A stretch of 64,000 bases of DNA from Rhodobacterales bacterium LSUCC0387 (GTDB lineage Bacteria > Pseudomonadota > Alphaproteobacteria > Rhodobacterales > Rhodobacteraceae), in contig WVSR01000002.1 of NCBI GenBank assembly GCA_015689775.1, positions 248,001-312,000 on the forward strand. The letters are read 5' to 3'. The position numbers and the translations under genes are program-made. Under the pieces are notes generated by a model, which did not search any database, had not been told where the DNA came from, and saw nothing but the letters and a program-made list of their open reading frames with translations. Below, in pieces: positions 45,598-55,476 of this stretch. How positions within the stretch are numbered: position 1 is the first letter of the stretch; the number at the start of each line of letters is the position of its first letter.

Positions 45598-46518
45598 ATG
45601 ACCCAAAGCCTTCCAACCCCCCGTGGCAGCTTGACCCCAGATCGCCCTTTGGCGGATCTGACTTGGCTGCGCGTGGGTGGGCCTGCGGATTATCTGTTTC
45701 AGCCTGCTGATCTTGATGATTTGCAGGGCTTCCTTGCCGCGCTTGACCCTGCCATTCCCGTTTTTCCCATTGGGGTCGGCTCTAACCTTATCATCCGCGA
45801 TGGGGGGATGCGCGGTGTTGTGATCCGTTTGGGGCGAGGGTTTAACGATATTCGCATCGAAGGGGATCAGATCATTGCGGGGGCGGCGGCGCTTGATGCC
45901 CATGTCGCGCGGCGCGCGGGCGAGGCGGGGTTAGACCTGACCTTTCTGCGCACCATCCCCGGCACCATCGGCGGGGCCTGCCGCATGAATGCAGGCTGCT
46001 ATGGCGCCTATGTGGCGGATCATCTGATTGCGGCCCGCGCGGTGACGCGGGCGGGCAGGGTGGTCACGCTTGCCCCTGATGATTTCCAATTCGCCTATCG
46101 CCAGACGGGGCTTGACCCGGATCTGATCTTGATCGAGGCGGGGTTCACCGCGACGCGCGCCGCCCCTGATGATCTGGCCGCCAAGATGGACGACCAACTG
46201 GCCCGCCGTGATGCAAGCCAACCCACCAAAGACCGCACGGCAGGATCCACCTTTCGCAACCCTGCGGGGTTTTCCTCGACTGGGCGCGCGGATGACAGCC
46301 ACGAGATGAAAGCGTGGAAGCTGATCGAAGAAGCAGGTCTGCGCGGGCATCGTCTGGGCGGCGCGGTGATGAATGAGAAGCATCCCAACTTCCTGACCAA
46401 TGCAGGCGGGGCCACCGCCAAAGAATTGGAAGATTTGGGCGAATATGTGCGAAAAAAGGTTTTCCAAAACAGCGGATTGCAGCTAGAATGGGAAATTATG
46501 CGCGTGGGTGATCCGTAA
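45598..46518 (+). CDS. murB: UDP-N-acetylenolpyruvoylglucosamine reductase MurB
   Basis: A 306-aa FAD enzyme reducing UDP-GlcNAc-enolpyruvate to UDP-MurNAc. [30 protein letters not shown] and [16 protein letters not shown] bind FAD and phosphate; the proton-donor Ser is in TAGSTFRNP, and [14 protein letters not shown] carries the conserved Asn. The ATG has no clear Shine-Dalgarno, but the N-terminus matches the family, so the start stands. Confidence 0.95.
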   Translation: MTQSLPTPRGSLTPDRPLADLTWLRVGGPADYLFQPADLDDLQGFLAALDPAIPVFPIGVGSNLIIRDGGMRGVVIRLGRGFNDIRIEGDQIIAGAAALDAHVARRAGEAGLDLTFLRTIPGTIGGACRMNAGCYGAYVADHLIAARAVTRAGRVVTLAPDDFQFAYRQTGLDPDLILIEAGFTATRAAPDDLAAKMDDQLARRDASQPTKDRTAGSTFRNPAGFSSTGRADDSHEMKAWKLIEEAGLRGHRLGGAVMNEKHPNFLTNAGGATAKELEDLGEYVRKKVFQNSGLQLEWEIMRVGDP

Positions 46519-46621
46519 AGGGTCAAAAGCGCGCCAATAACAGCCCGCCGCATAGATGCGGGCAACGCGGTGGCCAAGGGGCGCAAAGACCCTGAAGGCC
46601 GATTGAGGCAAGAGGCAAGAT

Positions 46622-47545
46622 TTGGGCGGTTCTGCTGCAAAAGCATCCCCCCGTATTGCGTTATTGATGGGTGGCCCCTCGGCAGAGCGCGAGGTGTCTC
46701 TTTCATCGGGGCGCGAATGTGCCAAGGCACTGGCGGGCGAAGGCTATGATGTGATCGAGGTCGATGCAGGCCCCGATTTGGCTATGCGCCTGTCTGAAAT
46801 TTCCCCTGATGTGGTGTTCAACGCGCTTCATGGCCGCTTTGGCGAAGATGGCGTGGTGCAAGGCATGTTGGAATGGATGCGTCTGCCTTACACCCATTCG
46901 GGCGTTTTGGCCTCTGCGCTTGCCATGGATAAGCAGCGCACCAAGGATGTGTTGCGCGCCGCAAACCTGCCCGTTATGGACAGCCAGATCGTGGCGCGGG
47001 ACGATGTCGCGCGCGCCCATGTGATGCAGCCGCCCTATGTCGTGAAGCCTAATAATGAGGGCAGTTCGGTCGGCGTGTATCTGGTGATGGACGGGGCCAA
47101 TAGCCCCCCCGTGCTTGGCCCAGAGATGCCAGATCAGGTGATGGTGGAAACCTATGCGCCCGGTCGTGAATTGACCACCACGGTGATGGGGGATCGCGCC
47201 CTTGGCGTAACCGAGATCATCACGACAGGGTGGTATGATTACGATGCCAAATACAAACCGGGCGGGTCGCGTCATGTGATCCCTGCCGATATTCCCGACG
47301 AGATTACCCAAGCCTGCCTTGATATGGCGATTGCCGCGCATCGCGCGCTGGGTCTGCGTGGGCTGTCACGCAGCGATTTCCGTTGGGACGATACGCGCGG
47401 CTTAGAGGGTTTGGTGATGCTTGAGGTCAATACACAGCCCGGCATGACCCCAACCTCACTGGCGCCCGAGCAGGCGCAGGCCGCAGGGATCAGTTTCGGC
47501 GCTCTGTGTCGTTGGATGGTGGAGGATGCCTCATGCGACCGCTAG
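46622..47545 (+). CDS. ddl: D-alanine--D-alanine ligase (TTG start)
   Basis: A 307-aa ATP-grasp enzyme. [51 protein letters not shown] and [14 protein letters not shown] are diagnostic; LSRSDFRWD contacts ADP and Mg. The start must be TTG 46622 (GAGGCAAGA just upstream), because the first in-frame ATG, 45 bp later, would delete the first beta strand. An unusual start may lower translation relative to neighbours. ftsQ starts inside its last codons. Confidence 0.93.
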   Translation: MGGSAAKASPRIALLMGGPSAEREVSLSSGRECAKALAGEGYDVIEVDAGPDLAMRLSEISPDVVFNALHGRFGEDGVVQGMLEWMRLPYTHSGVLASALAMDKQRTKDVLRAANLPVMDSQIVARDDVARAHVMQPPYVVKPNNEGSSVGVYLVMDGANSPPVLGPEMPDQVMVETYAPGRELTTTVMGDRALGVTEIITTGWYDYDAKYKPGGSRHVIPADIPDEITQACLDMAIAAHRALGLRGLSRSDFRWDDTRGLEGLVMLEVNTQPGMTPTSLAPEQAQAAGISFGALCRWMVEDASCDR

Positions 47546-48468
47546 GCCCCGCGCAGCGCCCAAGCGCACCGCAACATGGTGCAAGCGCCCCAAGCCCGCG
47601 CCAAAAGCGCGACCCCGCCCCATCGGTGATGGCCTATCGGTTTCAGCGCCTTTGGCTGACGCCTGTCTTTCGCGTCTTTATGCGCTATGGTCTGCCTTTG
47701 ATCATCATTGTGGGGGGCAGCGCCGCCTATCTGTCGAACCCGCGCAATATGGATCAGCTGACCGCGCAGGTGGAAGATCTGCGCCGCACCATTGAGGCGC
47801 GCCCAGAATTTCGGGTGACGCTGTTGTCAGTGAATGGTGCAAGCCAAGCTTTAGCGGATGAAATCCGAGGGCGTTTGTCGCTTGATTTCCCGCTATCATC
47901 CTTTGATCTCGATTTGCCGCAGATGAAGGCGCAGATCGAAGAAATGCCCGCAGTGCGCAATGCGCAATTGCGCATTACGGCAGATGAGGTCTTGCAATTG
48001 GATATTGAGGAGCGGCTGCCTGAATTGATCTGGCAAACCCGCGAGGCGTTTTTGCTGATTGATGGAGCTGGTGTGGTCATCGCTGATTTGATCAGCCGAC
48101 CCATTTCGCAGGCCTTGCCTTTGATCGGCGGGGAAGGGGCGGATCTTGCCGCGCGCGAGGCTTTGAACCTAGTGCGCATCGCGGCCCCTTTGGCAGATCA
48201 GTTGCGTGGTTTCGTGCGTGTGGGCGAGCGGCGGTGGGATGTCATCCTTTCCGATGAGCGCAAGATTATGCTGCCTGAGGAAAATGCCAGTTTTGTCTTG
48301 GATCGTGTGATCGCCTTGGATCAGGCGCAGGATATCCTAAGCCGGGATATCCTCAGCATAGATATGCGTAGGCCAGATCGGCCCACATTACGCCTCAGCG
48401 CAGGGGCCAAAGATAATTTTGAAATGTTGCGTGGTCAGTTGGTGGTGAGTGGAGAACGGCAGGGATGA
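47533..48468 (+). CDS. ftsQ: Cell division protein FtsQ
   Basis: A 311-aa bitopic protein. A Pro/Arg-rich cytoplasmic tail (about 1-45) precedes one membrane segment ([20 protein letters not shown]), a POTRA domain ([19 protein letters not shown] to [14 protein letters not shown]) and the FtsQ beta domain. ATG 47533 has GGAGG eight bases upstream and overlaps the ddl end by 13 bp. Part of the FtsQBL hub. Confidence 0.93.
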   Translation: MRPLGPAQRPSAPQHGASAPSPRQKRDPAPSVMAYRFQRLWLTPVFRVFMRYGLPLIIIVGGSAAYLSNPRNMDQLTAQVEDLRRTIEARPEFRVTLLSVNGASQALADEIRGRLSLDFPLSSFDLDLPQMKAQIEEMPAVRNAQLRITADEVLQLDIEERLPELIWQTREAFLLIDGAGVVIADLISRPISQALPLIGGEGADLAAREALNLVRIAAPLADQLRGFVRVGERRWDVILSDERKIMLPEENASFVLDRVIALDQAQDILSRDILSIDMRRPDRPTLRLSAGAKDNFEMLRGQLVVSGERQG

Positions 48469-49802
48469 TGAATAATCTGTATCATATGCAGCGCGCAATG
48501 CGCGCCAAACGCCAAGAGGCGCTTAAGCGCGGTGTCATGGCGGTTTTGGATGTGGGCAGTTACAAAATCTCCTGCCTCGTGCTGCGGTTTGATGAGACGG
48601 GCATGGCCTATTCCACAGATCGCCAAGCGGCCCTTGCGGGGCAGTCAGCCTTTCGGGTGATTGGCATGGGCACAACGCGTTCGCGCGGTGTGCGTTTTGG
48701 AGAGATCGACACGGCTCAAGAAACTGAACGCGCCATTCGCACCGCTGTTCAGACCGCGCAAAAAATGGCCCATACCCGCGTGGATCACGTGATGGTGGCT
48801 TTTGCAGGGGCGCGTCCGCGCTCCTATGGCATGGCGGGTGAGGCGATTGTTCAAGACAAGACAGTGCAGGATGATGATGTGGCCCGCGCCTTGGCCAGTT
48901 GTGATTTGCCTGATTTGGGCGAAGGGCGCGAGGTTTTGCATGCGCAGCCTGTCAATTTCTCATTGGATCATCGCACAGGCCTGTCCGACCCCCGTGGTCA
49001 AGTCGGCGAACTTCTGGCGGTGGATATGCATCTTCTGTCGGTCGAGGCCAATGCCATCGAGGCCCTGCTGTACTGCGTGAAGCGCTGTGATTTGGAACTC
49101 GCAGGTCTGGCCTCCTCGCCCTATGTGGCGGGGGTGTCGAGCCTTGTCGAGGACGAACAGGAATTGGGCGCGGCTTGTGTGGATATGGGCGGCGGTGCCA
49201 CGGGCCTGTCTATTTTCATGAAAAAGCACATGATCTACGCTGATACCGTGCGCATGGGCGGGGATCATGTCACCTCGGATATTTCGCAGGCGTTGCAAAT
49301 TCCCATGACTCATGCCGAGCGGATCAAGACCCGTTTTGGGGGGCTTGTTGCCACGGGCATGGATGATCGTGAAATGATCGAATTGCAGGGCAATACAGGC
49401 GATTGGAATTACGACCGCCGTCATGTCAGCCGTGCGGAATTGATCGGCGTGATGCGCCCGCGCGTTGAAGAAATCCTCGAAGAGGTGCGCGCACGGCTTG
49501 ATGCGGCAGGGTTTGATCATCTGCCCAGTCAGCGCATTGTTTTGACAGGTGGGGGCAGTCAGGTGCCGGGCCTAGATGGTTTGGCCTCACGCATTTTGGG
49601 CAATCAGGTGCGGCTTGGCCGCCCGATGCGGGTGCAAGGCTTGCCGCAATCGGCCTGTGGCCCCGCGTTCTCAACATCGGTTGGTCTGTCGCTGTTTGCG
49701 GCCTATCCGCAAGATGAGTGGTGGGATTTCGACATTCCTGCTGAAAGCTATCCAGCCCGCTCGCTGAAGCGCGCGGTGCGTTGGTTCCGCGACAATTGGT
49801 GA
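48465..49802 (+). CDS. ftsA: Cell division protein FtsA
   Basis: A 445-aa actin-like ATPase that anchors FtsZ to the membrane. Phosphate 1 AVLDVGSYKISCLVLRF (about 26-42), CVDMGGGATGLSIFM (phosphate 2) and VLTGGGSQVPGLDGLAS (adenosine site) are present. The C-terminal helix SLKRAVRWFRDNW is the amphipathic membrane-targeting sequence. Starts inside the ftsQ stop region (ATGATG). Confidence 0.95.
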   Translation: MMNNLYHMQRAMRAKRQEALKRGVMAVLDVGSYKISCLVLRFDETGMAYSTDRQAALAGQSAFRVIGMGTTRSRGVRFGEIDTAQETERAIRTAVQTAQKMAHTRVDHVMVAFAGARPRSYGMAGEAIVQDKTVQDDDVARALASCDLPDLGEGREVLHAQPVNFSLDHRTGLSDPRGQVGELLAVDMHLLSVEANAIEALLYCVKRCDLELAGLASSPYVAGVSSLVEDEQELGAACVDMGGGATGLSIFMKKHMIYADTVRMGGDHVTSDISQALQIPMTHAERIKTRFGGLVATGMDDREMIELQGNTGDWNYDRRHVSRAELIGVMRPRVEEILEEVRARLDAAGFDHLPSQRIVLTGGGSQVPGLDGLASRILGNQVRLGRPMRVQGLPQSACGPAFSTSVGLSLFAAYPQDEWWDFDIPAESYPARSLKRAVRWFRDNW

Positions 49803-49839
49803 GAAACCGCCCCGCTTGCCGCGTCAAACCCTAGCGAAA

Positions 49840-49878
49840 TTGCCCCCTCGCACCACAGAATGCGGGGGGTGACGGCAA
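49840..49878 (+). other. Stable hairpin in the ftsA-ftsZ gap
   Basis: CCCCTCGCA (49844-49852) pairs with TGCGGGGGG (49861-49869) through nine positions including one T-G, loop of eight; an outer TTGCC/GGCAA can add to it. No T-run follows, so it is more likely an mRNA processing or stability element than a terminator. The remaining 180 bp before ftsZ probably hold an ftsZ promoter, not assigned. Confidence 0.35.
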
Positions 49879-50052
49879 GATCACGCCGAAGGTCACAGAT
49901 TAGCCACTCTATTTTGTGGTAAATTTGCAATTTTCTGATGACGCGGCGCAGATTTATCGTTACTGTGATCCAAAAGAAACACGAGGCAGTCAAACCCCAA
50001 GATATCTGGCGCAAGATCAGATCAGGGACGACAAAACAGGTGGACCGAGCAG

Positions 50053-51633
50053 ATGACCTTGAACCTTTCCATGCCCGACACAGGGACAGAGCTAAAACCA
50101 CGGATCACCGTTTTCGGTGTGGGTGGCGCAGGCGGCAATGCCGTGAACAACATGATTGAGCAGGCCCTCGATGGCTGCGAATTCGTTGTCGCGAATACCG
50201 ATGCCCAAGCCTTGCAGCAATCCAAAGCACAGCAGCGTATCCAAATCGGTGCGCGCGTGACCGAGGGCCTTGGGGCAGGGGCGCGCCCTTCTGTTGGAGC
50301 AAGCGCGGCAGAAGAATCTATCGAAGAGATCGTAGATCAATTGGCAGGCTCACATATGTGCTTCATCACCGCGGGCATGGGCGGTGGCACTGGCACGGGT
50401 GCGGCGCCAATTATCGCGCAAGCGGCGCGTGAACTGGGCGTTTTGACAGTGGGTGTAGTGACAAAACCCTTCCAATTCGAAGGTGCCAAGCGGATGCGTC
50501 AAGCCGAAGAGGGCATTGAGCAGCTGCAGAAGGTTGTTGATACGCTGATCATCATTCCAAACCAAAACCTGTTCCGTTTGGCCAATGAGAAAACCACCTT
50601 CACCGAAGCCTTCGCGATGGCGGATGATGTTCTCTATCAGGGGGTCAAAGGCGTGACGGATCTGATGGTGCGTCCTGGCCTGATCAACCTTGACTTCGCG
50701 GATGTGCGCGCCGTCATGAACGAGATGGGCAAGGCCATGATGGGCACAGGTGAAGCCGAAGGCGAAACGCGCGCCATTCAGGCTGCTGAAAAGGCCATCG
50801 CCAACCCGCTCTTGGATGAAATTAGCCTCAAAGGTGCAAAAGGCGTCTTGATCAATATCACGGGCGGCTTTGATCTAACCCTGTTTGAATTGGACGAGGC
50901 CGCAAACCGCATTCGTGAAGAGGTTGACCCTGACGCCAATATCATCGTGGGCTCGACCCTTGATACCTCGATGGAAGGTCGGATGCGTGTGTCTGTTGTG
51001 GCAACAGGTATCGATGTTTCTGAAATGCAACTTTATCAACCAGAGCGCAGCTATACAGCCGCGCCTCAGCCTGTTGCAGAAGTTGTCGAAGACCAGCTAG
51101 CACCTGCCGAAGAAGTCGCAGCAGATCAATCGCCTGAGCCGTTTTTGTTCGATGATCTTGAGCGTGACGTTGCCGCTGAGCCCGCCCCGATGATGGAGGC
51201 GGATCACAACGAGGTTCCCGCGCCTGTGTATGACAGCGCGATGAGCAGCCCCGCCCCTGTCGCGGCTGACCCTGAGCCTGTTTACGAACAAGAAGCGGCC
51301 AGCTTTACCGCCCCGATGCGTCCTGCAGCAGGCACGCCAAGCCCGCAGGCCTTGGATCGTCTGAAAAATGCAATCGCAACGCATAATGCAACGACAGCCC
51401 GCCCAACCGCGCAGCGCCCCGCATTGGCGGAGAAACCCGCAGCGCCCCGCCGTGCCTTTGGGATTAATTCGCTGCTTGAGCGGATGACGGGTCAAAGCAA
51501 CACAGACTCCCCCGTGACTCGCAGTCGCCCTGACCTCAGCGCGCAGCATCAGCCGATGATGGAGGATGACGCAGTCGACCCAGAGCAGGAGCGCATCGAA
51601 GTCCCTGCTTTCCTGCGCCGCCAAGCGAATTAA
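50053..51633 (+). CDS. ftsZ: Cell division protein FtsZ
   Basis: A 526-aa tubulin homologue. The GTP-binding domain has [15 protein letters not shown] (about 23-37), the tubulin signature GGGTGTG at 110-116, and [11 protein letters not shown] with the catalytic T7 loop. From about residue 335 a long Pro/Ala/Glu-rich linker (about 180 residues, longer than enterobacterial) ends in the conserved tail [11 protein letters not shown], which binds FtsA and other partners. Followed by a strong terminator. Confidence 0.97.
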   Translation: MTLNLSMPDTGTELKPRITVFGVGGAGGNAVNNMIEQALDGCEFVVANTDAQALQQSKAQQRIQIGARVTEGLGAGARPSVGASAAEESIEEIVDQLAGSHMCFITAGMGGGTGTGAAPIIAQAARELGVLTVGVVTKPFQFEGAKRMRQAEEGIEQLQKVVDTLIIIPNQNLFRLANEKTTFTEAFAMADDVLYQGVKGVTDLMVRPGLINLDFADVRAVMNEMGKAMMGTGEAEGETRAIQAAEKAIANPLLDEISLKGAKGVLINITGGFDLTLFELDEAANRIREEVDPDANIIVGSTLDTSMEGRMRVSVVATGIDVSEMQLYQPERSYTAAPQPVAEVVEDQLAPAEEVAADQSPEPFLFDDLERDVAAEPAPMMEADHNEVPAPVYDSAMSSPAPVAADPEPVYEQEAASFTAPMRPAAGTPSPQALDRLKNAIATHNATTARPTAQRPALAEKPAAPRRAFGINSLLERMTGQSNTDSPVTRSRPDLSAQHQPMMEDDAVDPEQERIEVPAFLRRQAN

Positions 51634-51654
51634 ATCTTCGAAAATATGACAGCG

Positions 51655-51682
51655 AAAAGGCCGATCTTGCATCGGCCTTTTT
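51655..51682 (+). terminator. Rho-independent terminator of the dcw cluster
   Basis: AAAAGGCCGAT, loop CTTGC, ATCGGCCTTTT with the T-run continuing; 21 bp after the ftsZ stop. lpxC therefore probably has its own promoter in the 200 bp that follow. Confidence 0.93.
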
Positions 51683-51882
51683 CGTTTCTAGTCAAATGAT
51701 TAGATGAGTATCCTGTGGTCTTTGGCAAGATTCTGCCGATGCGTTTTTGCATTGTTGCAGAGAGTCACAAAGCTTGAATTGTCTCGCCCCCGCTCAGTTT
51801 GTATCACAGGCTTGCGGTCAGATGGGGTGGCCGCATTGGGGGCGCCCACGATTGTGGGCACAGGACGACAGAAAGGTTTGCT

Positions 51883-52803
51883 GTGCAAGCAACGCTAAAA
51901 AAATCTGCAAGTTTCAAAGGTGTAGGCCTTCATGGGGGAAAGCCTGTTACTTTGACCATCCATCCAAGCGTGGCCGATAGCGGCATTTGGTTCAATCGGG
52001 TGGACGTGCGAGATGCGGATCCGCTGATCCCCGCGCGCTATGATGCGGTTCCAGAAAGCCGCCTTTGCACTAAAATCTCCAACGCTGATGGGGTTTCCGT
52101 CTCGACCATTGAACATTTGATGGCGGCACTTGCTGGCTGCGGTATCCACAATGCGCGTGTCGATATTGATGCCGAGGAAGTGCCCATTTTGGATGGCTCG
52201 GCGGTTGAATTTGTGCGCGGCCTTCTTGCCGCGGGTATCGCGCCGCAAGATCGCCCCATCTATGCGATTGAAATCCTGAAGAAAGTGACTGTGCGTGATG
52301 GCGACAGCGAGGCATCGCTTGCGCCTGCCTCGCATCTGACAATGGCCTTTTCGATTGATTTCCCTGATCCCGCGATTGGGGTGCAGCATCGCCACGCGGA
52401 TTTGGCCAATGGGCGTTTCGTTCGCGAACTCTGTGACAGCCGCACATTCTGCCGCCAATCCGATGTTGAGGCGATGTGGAACGCAGGTCTGGCCCTTGGT
52501 GGATCCTATGACAACGCTGTGGTCGTGGATGGTGATGATGTGCTGTCCCCCGGTGGTTTCCGTCATGCGGATGAGGCTGTGCGCCACAAGATGCTTGATG
52601 CTCTTGGTGATTTGGCCTTGGCAGGCAACCCGATCCTTGGCCATTACGAAGGCGTGCGTGCAGGGCATATGTTAACGAATAGCTTGCTGCGTGCGCTTTT
52701 TACGACGCCTGATGCGATGCGTTTGGTGCAATGTGACGCCCAGACGGCTGCCCGTTTGCCCGGTATGGGGGTCGGCCAACATGATTTGGCGCATGTTGCC
52801 TGA
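51883..52803 (+). CDS. lpxC: UDP-3-O-acyl-GlcNAc deacetylase LpxC (GTG start)
   Basis: A 306-aa zinc enzyme, first committed step of lipid A synthesis. Zinc ligands are H78 in STIEHLMAALAG and H235/D239 in HKMLDALGDL; the catalytic His is about 262 in VRAGHMLTN. The N-terminus LKKSASFKGVGLHGGKPVTL is standard. GTG 51883 follows GAAAGG by six bases; the frame is open 28 codons upstream without LpxC similarity. Confidence 0.94.
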   Translation: MQATLKKSASFKGVGLHGGKPVTLTIHPSVADSGIWFNRVDVRDADPLIPARYDAVPESRLCTKISNADGVSVSTIEHLMAALAGCGIHNARVDIDAEEVPILDGSAVEFVRGLLAAGIAPQDRPIYAIEILKKVTVRDGDSEASLAPASHLTMAFSIDFPDPAIGVQHRHADLANGRFVRELCDSRTFCRQSDVEAMWNAGLALGGSYDNAVVVDGDDVLSPGGFRHADEAVRHKMLDALGDLALAGNPILGHYEGVRAGHMLTNSLLRALFTTPDAMRLVQCDAQTAARLPGMGVGQHDLAHVA

Positions 52804-52900
52804 GGCAATCTGACGTTTTGCCCTTCCGATTATTGTGCTAACACCCTAGGAATAAGATACCCAAGATTTGGGGTTGGGCGGATTTCTACAGGGTAGATAG

Positions 52901-53794
52901 ATGAACGACACGTCACGCGCGCATGGATTTTCACGAAAGCTTGTGCTTGGTCTGTTGATCCTGTCGCTTGGGGTGACGGCCTGCGGTCCGCGCGCCGATG
53001 GTGAGCCACGCCGTGGTCTATTTGGCCCGCGTGTGGTGGAACAGCCCCTTGACGCCCTCACTGCTGTAGAGATTTACAACCGCGCCGAGTTTGAGCTTGA
53101 AAACAACGGTGATCCAGAGGCAGCAGCGCCTCTGTTCCTAGAGGTTGAACGCCTGCATCCCTATTCGGAATGGGCCAAGCGCGGGTTGATCATGGCCGCA
53201 TTCAGCCATCACGAAGCGCGTCAATACGAAGAGGCACGGATTGCAGCACAGCGCTTTATCGAATTTTATCCTGCCGATGATGATGCCGCCTATGCGCAAT
53301 ATCTCTTGGCGTTGAGCTATTATGATGAAATCGAACAGGTGGGCCGTGACCAAGGTTTGACATTTCAAGCCCTGCAAGCCTTGCGCGAGGTGATCGAGCT
53401 TTACCCTGATAGTGAGTTCGCCAATTCCGCCGCGCTGAAATTCGATTTGGCCTTCGACCATTTGGCGGCAAAAGAAATGGAAATTGGCCGCTACTATCTA
53501 GAACGCCAACATTACATGGCGGCAATTAACCGCTTTCGTGTGGTTGTCGAAGAGTTCCAAACAACATCGCATACGCCTGAAGCACTGATGCGATTGGTTG
53601 AGGCCTATCTTTCTTTGGGTCTCACGGATGAGGCGCAAACCGCGGGGGCGATATTGGGCTATAACTTCCAATCTTCGCCCTTCTACGAAGATGCCTATCG
53701 CCAATTGCAGGGGCAGGGCCTCGAGCCTGAACCGCAAGGTGAAGGTTGGTTGCGCGGCATTTGGAACAACACGATCCGTGGGGCGTGGCTTTAG
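52901..53794 (+). CDS. bamD: Outer-membrane assembly lipoprotein BamD
   Basis: A 297-aa lipoprotein. A basic start and hydrophobic stretch lead to the lipobox VTAC with lipidated Cys28. Five TPR-like repeats follow, e.g. ALTAVEIYNRAEFELENNGD and YNFQSSPFYEDAYRQL. It is the essential BamA partner in folding outer-membrane beta barrels. Its position after lpxC and before recN is usual for Rhodobacteraceae. Confidence 0.93.
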   Translation: MNDTSRAHGFSRKLVLGLLILSLGVTACGPRADGEPRRGLFGPRVVEQPLDALTAVEIYNRAEFELENNGDPEAAAPLFLEVERLHPYSEWAKRGLIMAAFSHHEARQYEEARIAAQRFIEFYPADDDAAYAQYLLALSYYDEIEQVGRDQGLTFQALQALREVIELYPDSEFANSAALKFDLAFDHLAAKEMEIGRYYLERQHYMAAINRFRVVVEEFQTTSHTPEALMRLVEAYLSLGLTDEAQTAGAILGYNFQSSPFYEDAYRQLQGQGLEPEPQGEGWLRGIWNNTIRGAWL

Positions 53795-53817
53795 GTCACT
53801 GAACGGGGGCATGGTCG

Positions 53818-55476
53818 ATGCTGCGGCATCTCGAAATTCGCGATCTTCTGTTGATTGATCATCTCAGCCTTGAGTTTCAGGCGGGGTTGAATGTTTTGAC
53901 GGGGGAAACAGGCGCAGGCAAATCCATTCTTCTTGATGCGCTTGGCTTTGTCCTGGGCTGGCGGGGCCGCGCCGATTTGGTGCGCCAAGGTGCAGAGCAG
54001 GGCGAGGTATCCGCCGTATTTGATCTGCCCACGGATCACCCTGTTCAGGCAATTTTGGCTGAGGCGGGCCTGCCTGCGGACCCCGAATTGATCTTGCGCC
54101 GCATCAACACCCAAGATGGGCGCAAGACCGCATGGGTGAATGATCGCCGCGCCAGCGGTGATGTTCTGCGCGCCCTGTCAGATGTTTTGGTCGAATTGCA
54201 TGGCCAACATGATGATCGCGGTCTGCTTGACCCGCGCGGACATCGTGCGCTGCTAGATGAGTTTGGCAGCCATGGCGAAGATTTGGTGGCCTTAGCCAAC
54301 TTATGGCGCACCCGCAGTAAGGCTGCATCGGCCCATAAATCGGCGCTAGATGATCTGGAAAAAATTCGCGCTGAGGAAGATTTCCTGCGCCACGCTGTGG
54401 CCGAGTTCGAAACCCTTGCCCCCTTAGCGGGTGAGGAACATGCGCTTGATGGCAAGCGCCGCCTCATGCAAGGGGCCGAGCGTTTGCGTGAAGATGTGGC
54501 GCGGCTTGTCGCCACTTTGTCGGATCAGGGGGCGGAGGGTCAGATCGGCGATGCGCTGCGCCTTTTGGCTGGCTTGTCGGATCGCAGCGATGGCGCCTTG
54601 GACGACGCACTGGCCGCCTTAGAGCGCGCCAATCTCGAATTGGGCGAAGCACAGCGGGTGGTGGGCGATTTCGCAGATTGTTTGATTTTCAATCCGCAGG
54701 ATTTGGAAGAAACAGAAGATCGTCTTTTTGCCTTGCGCGCTTTGGCCCGCAAACATGGCGTTCTATGTGATGCCTTGCCAGAGATGTGGCAGGATTTGCA
54801 AACCCGCCTGAGCGCGATTGAAGGGGGGGATGCGCATTTGGCTGCCCTTGCCGCTGCCGAGGCCGCCGCAGATCAGGCCTATCACGCGGCAGCCGCTGCC
54901 TTGCGCAGCAAACGTGAGGCTGCGGCGCGCGCCCTTGATGCGGCGATGGCGGGGGAATTGGCCCCGTTGAAAATGGAACGCGCGGTCTTCACCACCGCGC
55001 TTACCGATGCACCCGCAGGGCCAGAGGGGATTGATGCCGTGACCTTCACTGTGGCCACCAATCCTGGCGCGCCTGCAGGGCCCTTGAACAAGATCGCCTC
55101 GGGCGGGGAATTGTCGCGGTTCCTCTTAGCGTTAAAGGTGTGCCTCACGCGACAAGTATCTGATATAACAATGATTTTTGATGAAATCGACCGCGGTGTT
55201 GGTGGGGCGACCGCCGATGCCGTAGGGCGCCGTTTGGCCGCGTTGGCGCAAGGGGGGCAGGTCTTGGTTGTGACCCACAGCCCGCAGGTTGCGGCCCTTG
55301 GCGCGCATCATTGGCGCGTGTCAAAGGCGGTTGAAAATGAGATCACACTCAGCACCGTGACACCGCTTGATGCCGATGCCCGTGTCGATGAGATTGCGCG
55401 CATGATTTCTGGGGATGTCATTACAGATGCCGCGCGCGAGGCGGCGCGTGCCTTGGTGTTCCAAGCCCAGCTTTAG
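53818..55476 (+). CDS. recN: DNA repair protein RecN
   Basis: A 552-aa SMC-like ATPase. The N-terminal LEIRDLLLIDHLSLEFQAGL and Walker A GETGAGKS (29-36) are followed by VELHGQHDDRGLLDPRGHRA, a long coiled-coil middle (about 150-370), the ABC signature LNKIASGGELSRFLLALK and Walker B ITMIFDEIDRGVGG. It tethers broken DNA ends. No LexA box is visible in the 23-bp gap after bamD, unlike in enterobacteria. It overlaps the convergent ubiH by 4 bp. Confidence 0.95.
   Translation: MLRHLEIRDLLLIDHLSLEFQAGLNVLTGETGAGKSILLDALGFVLGWRGRADLVRQGAEQGEVSAVFDLPTDHPVQAILAEAGLPADPELILRRINTQDGRKTAWVNDRRASGDVLRALSDVLVELHGQHDDRGLLDPRGHRALLDEFGSHGEDLVALANLWRTRSKAASAHKSALDDLEKIRAEEDFLRHAVAEFETLAPLAGEEHALDGKRRLMQGAERLREDVARLVATLSDQGAEGQIGDALRLLAGLSDRSDGALDDALAALERANLELGEAQRVVGDFADCLIFNPQDLEETEDRLFALRALARKHGVLCDALPEMWQDLQTRLSAIEGGDAHLAALAAAEAAADQAYHAAAAALRSKREAAARALDAAMAGELAPLKMERAVFTTALTDAPAGPEGIDAVTFTVATNPGAPAGPLNKIASGGELSRFLLALKVCLTRQVSDITMIFDEIDRGVGGATADAVGRRLAALAQGGQVLVVTHSPQVAALGAHHWRVSKAVENEITLSTVTPLDADARVDEIARMISGDVITDAAREAARALVFQAQL

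Noticed and set aside
45463-45903. 146-codon minus-strand frame over the start of murB
   Set aside because: It is antisense to murB, low in hydrophobic pattern and has no ribosome site; a shadow frame.
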